DNA from: Blastococcus sp. CPCC 205250
GTDB taxonomy: Bacteria; Actinomycetota; Actinomycetes; Mycobacteriales; Geodermatophilaceae
DNA length: 64,000 nucleotides
Reading direction: 5' to 3'
NCBI RefSeq assembly: GCF_019799925.1
Contig: NZ_JABGCG010000002.1
Location: 124,001 to 188,000, forward strand
Numbering within the stretch: position 1 is the first letter of the stretch; the number at the start of each line of letters is the position of its first letter. Positions 58,327-64,000 of the stretch are shown piece after piece. Under the pieces are notes generated by a model, which was not told the origin of the DNA, made no database searches, and worked only from the letters and a program-made list of their open reading frames with translations. Both the position numbers and the translations under genes were made by a program.

Positions 58327-60368
58327 GCCGGCACCGCCGCACGGCCTGGACCGGGCCCGGGGACGCCTCGGCGCGCCCCCTGCCCGGCGGCGACCTCCCC
58401 ACCTCCCTGTCGCCGCGGGTGCCCCTGACGCCACGGCTGTTCGGGCTGCGGGTGCTCGTGCTCGTCACCGCGGTGCTCGGCGTGAACTACATCGCGTGGC
58501 GGTGGCTGGAGTCGGTCAACTGGTCGGCCTGGTGGATCGCCGTCCCGCTGATCCTGGCCGAGACGTACAGCCTGGTGGACTCCCTGCTGTTCGGGCTGAC
58601 CATGTGGCGACTGCGGCGCCGCGGTGAACCCCCACCGCCACCGGAGGGCGCGACGGTCGATGTCTTCATCACCACCTACAACGAGCCGATCGACCTCGTG
58701 ATGACCACCGCCGAGGCAGCGCTGCGCATCCGCCACCCGCACCGCACGTGGATCCTCGACGACGGGGCCCGACCGGAGTTGCAGGCCCGCGCCGAAGCCG
58801 CGGGTATCGGCGTCGTCACCCGCTCACGGGACTGGGCCGACCGCCCCCGGCACGCCAAGGCCGGCAACCTGAACAACGCCCTGATGTCCACCGACGGCGA
58901 GTTCATCCTGATCCTGGATGCCGACCAGGTCCCCGACCCGGCGATCCTCGACCGCACGCTGGGGTACTTCCGCGACCCGCAGACGGCGCTCGTGCAGACC
59001 CCCCAGGTGTTCGTCAAAGTGCCCGGCGACGACCCGCTGGGCAGCCAGGCCCCGCTGTTCTACGGTCCCATCCAGCAGGGCAAGGACGGCTGGAACGCCG
59101 CCTTCTTCTGCGGCTCGAACGCCGTCCTGCGCCGCGAGGCGCTCATGCAGCTCGGCGTCTCCCGGTACGTCACCGAGGTCGAGGTCGCCGTCCAACAGGC
59201 GCTGCGGACCGCCGACCGGGTACTCGCCCGGGCCCGCCGGGGGCTCGACGCGGATCGGGTCGACGCCCGCGAGGCCCTGGCCCGCGTGGAGGCCGCGGTC
59301 ACGCAGGCCCGGGCGGAGCTGCGGGGCGGGGAGGCGCTCGCCGACATCACCTACCGCTTCCAGCAGCGGGTGGAGGAGGCCGCGCACGGCGTCGTCAGCT
59401 CCGACGTCGCCGCGCTCGAGGCCGACCTCGCCACCATCGCCGAGATCGCCGGCGAGCTCGGCGAGAGCGGGCTGGCGGAGGTGGACCGCGCGGCCCTGGG
59501 CCGGCTCGCAGCCCGGGACTGGTCGCCGCTGGGCGCCATCGAGACCGTGCGCACCCTCGTCCGGTCGGTGGACGTCGACCGGGACGACGAGGCCCAGCCG
59601 GTGATGCCCCTGGCGACGATCTCCGTCACCGAGGACATGGCGACCTGCATGCGCCTGCACGGCCTGGGCTGGCGCACCGTCTACCACCACGAGACGCTCG
59701 CCCTGGGCCTCGCGCCGGAGGACCTCGGCACGATGCTCACCCAACGGCTGCGGTGGGCGCAGGGCACCGTGCAGGTCATGCTGCGGGAGAACCCGCTGGC
59801 GCAGCGGGGGCTGACCCTCGCCCAGCGGCTCATGTACTGGGCGACCATGTGGAGTTACCTGTCCGGTTTCGCGGCGGTCGTGTACTTCGCCGCGCCGGTC
59901 GTGTTCCTGGTCAGCGGCGTCCTGCCGGTGCAGGCGCTGTCGGCCGACTTCTTCCTCCGGCTGGTGCCCTTCCTCGTGGTCAACCAGGTGCTGTTCTGGG
60001 TGATCGGCCGGAGGAAGCGCACGTGGCGGGGGCAGCAGTACTCACTGGCGCTCTTCCCCGTCTGGATCCGGTCGGTGACCTCAGCCGTCGGCAACGTCGT
60101 GTTCGGCCGCAGCCTCGCCTTCGCCGTCACCCCGAAGGAACGGCAGTCGGTGGACCGGAGGCCCTGGCACCTCGTGCGCCCGCAACTGGCCGTGGTCGCC
60201 CTGCTCGTCGTCGCCTCGGCCGTCGGTCTGGTACGCATGCTGACCGGCGCCGCCGACGAGCTCGGCACCGTCGTCAACCTGGTGTGGGTCGTCTTCGACC
60301 TCGCCGTCCTCAGTGTGGTCGTCAAGGCGGTCCGCTACCGCGGGCCGGATGCGGAGGCCGTCGCATGA
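58323..60368 (+). CDS. Cellulose-synthase-like GT2 glycosyltransferase with helical insertion
   Basis: 681 residues. Two N-terminal helices (about 45-90), the GT2 domain (VDVFITTYNEP, LDDG, Asp199/Asp201 of the DxD motif, FCGSN with Cys263, TED with Asp438, QRLRW from Gln474) and about six C-terminal helices. This is the BcsA plan, so it would polymerise and export a beta-glycan. There is no PilZ domain. Between FCGSN and TED about 140 extra residues (about 276-425, Ala/Arg/Glu-rich, helical or coiled-coil) are inserted. Start GTG 58323 and stop are both in overlap with neighbours. Product unknown. Confidence 0.92.
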   Translation: MSRHRRTAWTGPGDASARPLPGGDLPTSLSPRVPLTPRLFGLRVLVLVTAVLGVNYIAWRWLESVNWSAWWIAVPLILAETYSLVDSLLFGLTMWRLRRRGEPPPPPEGATVDVFITTYNEPIDLVMTTAEAALRIRHPHRTWILDDGARPELQARAEAAGIGVVTRSRDWADRPRHAKAGNLNNALMSTDGEFILILDADQVPDPAILDRTLGYFRDPQTALVQTPQVFVKVPGDDPLGSQAPLFYGPIQQGKDGWNAAFFCGSNAVLRREALMQLGVSRYVTEVEVAVQQALRTADRVLARARRGLDADRVDAREALARVEAAVTQARAELRGGEALADITYRFQQRVEEAAHGVVSSDVAALEADLATIAEIAGELGESGLAEVDRAALGRLAARDWSPLGAIETVRTLVRSVDVDRDDEAQPVMPLATISVTEDMATCMRLHGLGWRTVYHHETLALGLAPEDLGTMLTQRLRWAQGTVQVMLRENPLAQRGLTLAQRLMYWATMWSYLSGFAAVVYFAAPVVFLVSGVLPVQALSADFFLRLVPFLVVNQVLFWVIGRRKRTWRGQQYSLALFPVWIRSVTSAVGNVVFGRSLAFAVTPKERQSVDRRPWHLVRPQLAVVALLVVASAVGLVRMLTGAADELGTVVNLVWVVFDLAVLSVVVKAVRYRGPDAEAVA

Positions 60369-60703
60369 CCCGTTTCGAGACCGAGACCACCGAGTACGGG
60401 GTCGGCGTCGTCCGCCCCGTCGGCCGACTCAACATGGTGTCGGCCCCGCAGCTGCGCGAGGTCGTCTCCGGGCTGGTCAGCACCGGCACGGCCCGAGTGG
60501 TCGTCGACCTGTCCGCGACGGAGTCGATGGACTCCTCCGGCCTCGGCGCGCTGATCGCGGGGCTCAAGACCGCCCGGCAGGCCGGCGGCGACCTGCGCCT
60601 CGCCGGCGTCGGCCCCCAGGTGCAGGCGGTCCTCGACCTCACCAACCTGGGCCGTGTGCTGCGTCCGCGAGCCGACGTGGCCTCGGCCTTCGCCGGCGAC
60701 TGA
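60365..60703 (+). CDS. STAS-domain anti-sigma factor antagonist
   Basis: A 112-residue SpoIIAA/RsbV-like protein. The phosphoacceptor motif DSSGLG lies at Asp56-Ser57-Ser58, one of which would be the phosphorylated Ser. The unphosphorylated form binds the RsbW-like kinase, or acts on another partner. ATG 60365 overlaps the GT2 stop codon (ATGA), so its amount is tied to the synthase. Confidence 0.94.
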   Translation: MTRFETETTEYGVGVVRPVGRLNMVSAPQLREVVSGLVSTGTARVVVDLSATESMDSSGLGALIAGLKTARQAGGDLRLAGVGPQVQAVLDLTNLGRVLRPRADVASAFAGD

Positions 60704-60704
60704 G

Positions 60705-61115
60705 GTGCCCGGCGGATCGGAGCCCGTCCTGCGGGCCTCGGCGGAGCCCGAGGTCGTCGACCGGGTGCACGCGCTGCTCGAGGAGCTGTGGGAAGCGTGG
60801 CCGGAGGTGGGCGAGGTGGACCGCATCCGCTTCGGCACGGCGGTCGCCGAGCTGGTCGCCAACGTCGTGCAGCACGCGGGCGCGACGACGGTGGAGCTGC
60901 GCCTCGACGGCTCACCCGGGGAGGTCGCTGCCCACCTGACCGACGACGGGCAGCCCCTCCCCCCGGGGGCGCTCGAGGCCGGCTGGCCGGACGACGACGC
61001 CGAGGACGGCCGCGGCCTGGCCATGGCCCGGGCTGCGTCGTCCGCGCTGTCCTACCGGCGTGACGGCGCGACCAACCGATGGACCGTCGTCGTCCGCCCG
61101 GACCGCGCAGGCTGA
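60705..61115 (+). CDS. RsbW/SpoIIAB-like ATP-binding protein (serine kinase / anti-sigma factor)
   Basis: A 136-residue HATPase_c_2 protein. N-box AVAELVANVVQHAG, G1 box DDGQP and G2 box EDGRGLAMARAASSALSY are intact. It would phosphorylate the STAS protein before it and bind it when unphosphorylated. The GTG start at 60705 follows the STAS stop by one base. No sigma-factor gene is next to it, so the final target is unknown and could be the GT2 synthase or a distant sigma factor. Confidence 0.9.
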   Translation: MPGGSEPVLRASAEPEVVDRVHALLEELWEAWPEVGEVDRIRFGTAVAELVANVVQHAGATTVELRLDGSPGEVAAHLTDDGQPLPPGALEAGWPDDDAEDGRGLAMARAASSALSYRRDGATNRWTVVVRPDRAG

Positions 61116-61129
61116 CCGGCGGCCCCGCC

Positions 61130-64000
<2,871 letters not shown>

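Overview
The window is GC-rich chromosomal DNA from an actinobacterium. Evidence: many GTG starts, stop/start overlaps of the GTGA and ATGA type, a c-di-AMP (ydaO-type) riboswitch in front of an NlpC/P60 hydrolase, a SAM-IV riboswitch in front of metY, IdeR/DtxR iron boxes, an acVLRF1 release-factor-like protein, a relative of the mycothiol-dependent nitroreductase Rv2466c and a chaplin-repeat protein with an LAxTG sorting signal. The overall style suggests Geodermatophilaceae or a near relative; that is my inference and was not tested. I see no tRNA, rRNA, CRISPR array, prophage or insertion sequence.

Layout. 1-6.5 kb: serine hydrolase (cut by the window edge), DUF3817 protein, riboswitch-controlled cell-wall hydrolase, small lipoprotein, YihY/BrkB membrane protein and a HelD-type RNA-polymerase helicase. 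6.5-16.7 kb: alcohol dehydrogenase; a coupled minus-strand run (MFS, rhodanese, beta-helix protein, acVLRF1); an ArsR/SRPBCC pair with a palindromic operator; a DsbA-like protein; a divergent MFS/LacI pair sharing an operator. 16.7-17.05 kb holds two decayed gene remnants. 17-24 kb: FKBP, MFS, VOC protein, GH13 alpha-glucosidase, amidase with a small AtzG/GatC-like partner, GT4 glycosyltransferase. 24.2-31 kb: a catabolic-looking cluster (ferredoxin, NuoF-like flavoprotein, Rieske protein, two amidohydrolases, alpha/beta-hydrolase) facing a tandem-TetR regulator.

31-41.8 kb: Nramp transporter, acyl-CoA dehydrogenase, a coupled DeoR/DUF4406/Nudix operon, acetoacetyl-CoA synthetase, two secreted surface proteins (one with six chaplin-like repeats), a Rv2466c-like protein and DUF2237. 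42-46.1 kb: an iron-regulated FecCD-type transporter facing a siderophore-interacting reductase, each with an iron box. 46-49.4 kb: VOC, thioesterase and MscS genes. 49.6-53.3 kb: a phosphopantetheinyl transferase coupled to a 994-residue synthetase whose adenylation domain resembles acetoacetyl-CoA synthetase, followed by carrier and thioesterase domains. 53.4-56 kb: SAM-IV riboswitch, metY, metX.

56-61.1 kb is the most striking block: five tightly packed genes for a GH26 lipoprotein, a GAF-PP2C phosphatase, a cellulose-synthase-like GT2 with a large helical insertion inside its catalytic domain, a STAS antagonist and an RsbW-like ATPase. It looks like an exopolysaccharide synthase with its own partner-switching control module. 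The window closes with glutamate dehydrogenase, a threonine-aldolase-like enzyme and a truncated gamma-carbonic-anhydrase-like protein.
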